From CALKZN01 sp964633815 (GTDB lineage: Bacteria; Pseudomonadota; Gammaproteobacteria; Arenicellales; Arenicellaceae): a DNA stretch of 24,852 nt. The notes beneath the pieces were generated by a model. The model saw only the letters and a list, made by a program, of their open reading frames with translations. It was not told where the DNA came from and made no database searches. Of the stretch, positions 23,951 through 24,852 are shown piece by piece. Every line of letters begins with the position of its first letter. Within the stretch, counting starts at the first letter, position 1. The stretch covers positions 1 to 24,852 of the forward strand of contig CAZWHW010000024.1 of assembly GCA_964633815.1 (NCBI GenBank), in the 5' to 3' direction. Both the position numbers and the translations under genes were made by a program.

Positions 23951-23980
23951 AAAAAGTCGTATCTTTTGATACGGCTTTTT
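23951..23980. terminator. Bidirectional terminator
   Basis: AAAAAGTCGTATC (23951-23963), loop TTTT, GATACGGCTTTTT (23968-23980): a 13-bp stem with one G-U pair and T-runs. It once ended the barrel gene and can also end the minus-strand membrane-protein gene whose stop is 31 bp away. Confidence 0.88.
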
Positions 23981-24010
23981 CATTTTTATCATTAAATATA
24001 CATAACTACA

Positions 24011-24763
24011 TCATAGCTTCAATCTTATTTCGCTAATAACCCGCAAAGGATTTTTAATACTCGCTAGCTGTAGTGCATAGAGAAGAAAAAGGTAGTACAA
24101 ACTAGTCTCTCGAAACTCTGCAATCGTTTTATATAAATTGCCTTGCACACCATTAATAACTCCAAAGCTATTATCATCTAAGTTATGTGCAATTTTTGAG
24201 CAAACCACCGCTATGATTAAGCCAATAATAAACCAACGACTAGGAATGATTGCAATCCGCTCTTTCAAACTTCTCAATATAGGGATTGATAACAACAAAG
24301 GAATTATCACAAACCAAACTCCTACAATGAGATCGGCAGCTCTTTTCATAATAGTCGCATTTTCAACCCCATCTTCCCATTGATTATGCCAACTAAAATA
24401 CTGCACATCTCCCAGTTCACCTGTAAAGTATTTGTAAACATGTAGTCCATAATCCAATTCTTCCAGAAACAGAAACACAAAGATCGAACCACCAATTGCA
24501 TAAAACACTTTTTCTAAGTAGTTTTGCCGTTGTATAACCTCCCGAAAAAGAACATAGCAAATACCCAACAACAACGCATTTTGAGCCATCTCCAATAGCC
24601 CAAATTCACGCATCTGTTGAAAATTAAAGTTTGCCTTATCAATTGTTGGTGCGATTAACTGCTGTAAAAAAGTAATGCCTGAGAAATAACAACCAATAAA
24701 GAATGCATTGAAAAAAATTAGCAACCAAATAAATAAATTGGCTTTTTTATTAAAAATATTCAT
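24011..24763 (-). CDS. Uncharacterised multi-pass membrane protein
   Basis: This 250-aa protein has about six hydrophobic helices: LFIWLLIFFNAFFIGCYF, MAQNALLLGICYVLF, VFYAIGGSIFVFLFLEELDY, LIVGVWFVIIPLLLSIPIL, WFIIGLIIAVVCSKI and LYYLFLLYALQLAS. The third helix ends in Glu-Glu-Leu-Asp-Tyr-Gly, followed after a loop by FSWHNQWEDG. This Glu-Glu ... His-Asn pairing recalls an EEISWGQ ... LHN pattern in some uncharacterised bacterial membrane proteins, but I cannot name a family from the sequence alone. The ribosome site is weak. The gene stands alone between two terminators. Function unknown. Confidence 0.75.
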   Translation of the reverse strand: MNIFNKKANLFIWLLIFFNAFFIGCYFSGITFLQQLIAPTIDKANFNFQQMREFGLLEMAQNALLLGICYVLFREVIQRQNYLEKVFYAIGGSIFVFLFLEELDYGLHVYKYFTGELGDVQYFSWHNQWEDGVENATIMKRAADLIVGVWFVIIPLLLSIPILRSLKERIAIIPSRWFIIGLIIAVVCSKIAHNLDDNSFGVINGVQGNLYKTIAEFRETSLYYLFLLYALQLASIKNPLRVISEIRLKL

Positions 24764-24808
24764 ATGGATGGTAGTTTAACGGATTCAATAGTAAATAATA
24801 ACCAATAA

Positions 24809-24839
24809 AAAACCCCATCTGCAAAACAGATGAGGTTTT
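24809..24839. terminator. Terminator at the window edge
   Basis: The left arm (24809-24821, ending CATCTG) pairs with the right arm (24827-24839, starting CAGATG) with one mismatch. On the minus strand it is followed by a T-run, so it probably ends a minus-strand gene lying beyond the window, just upstream of the membrane-protein gene. Confidence 0.75.
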
Positions 24840-24852
24840 AGATATTAAAGTC

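Noticed and set aside
1..24852. CRISPR arrays, tRNA or rRNA genes, transposases, integrases
   Set aside because: I looked for spaced direct repeats, cloverleaf ends and DDE or tyrosine recombinase motifs and saw none. The duplications here are explained by the yceF-slp event and the gap overlaps.

Overview
The window reads as the chromosome of a low-GC Gram-negative bacterium, most likely a gammaproteobacterium. Support: rluC and rne diverge from one leader, trmA is 366 codons (the E. coli length), and there are a YceF-type Maf protein, Slp-family lipoproteins and a TolC-type outer-membrane factor. I cannot name a genus. It is a draft scaffold: both 100-N gaps are flanked by the same exact 55-bp sequence on each side, so they look like unmerged contig overlaps rather than missing DNA.

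Layout. 1-3.6 kb, minus strand: the N-terminal 413 codons of a TolC-like outer-membrane lipoprotein (cut by the window edge), a Tat-type secreted polyglycine protein, and a broken AraC-family regulator. 3.6-7.25 kb, minus: a beta-oxidation operon coding for a FadN-type 3-hydroxyacyl-CoA dehydrogenase/enoyl-CoA hydratase (dehydrogenase first, hydratase last) and a FadA thiolase. 7.3-12.8 kb, plus: a tightly spaced run of a helical 391-aa protein, a single-pass DUF6384-like protein, a long coiled-coil protein with an Arg/Gly-rich tail, a small membrane protein, an isoprenylcysteine-methyltransferase-like protein and a GST-fold protein, closed by a terminator. The first three genes are the best candidate here for a poorly described envelope-linked system. 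12.8-14.7 kb: a Bax-inhibitor-1/YccA membrane protein (minus), then GIY-YIG and yceF genes (plus, overlapping). 14.3-16.9 kb: a tandem duplication of about 1.3 kb covering the end of yceF and an Slp-like lipoprotein gene. It left two intact, diverging lipoprotein genes and a dead yceF fragment between them. 17-19.65 kb: a secreted fasciclin protein (plus) converging on rluC, a HAD phosphatase and a Rieske protein (minus, overlapping genes). 19.65-22.4 kb: a long, strongly structured leader and rne. The RNase E is short, with a membrane-anchor-like helix and a tail that is 45% asparagine. 22.5-24.85 kb: trmA, a beta-barrel gene remnant and a multi-pass membrane protein of unknown role.

The strongest new signals are the 17-bp hairpin that buries the rne Shine-Dalgarno and start codon inside a multi-hairpin leader, the Asn-rich RNase E tail, the yceF-slp tandem duplication, the three-gene coiled-coil/DUF6384 cassette, and the identical k=55-like duplications at both gaps, which correct one gene's 3' end.
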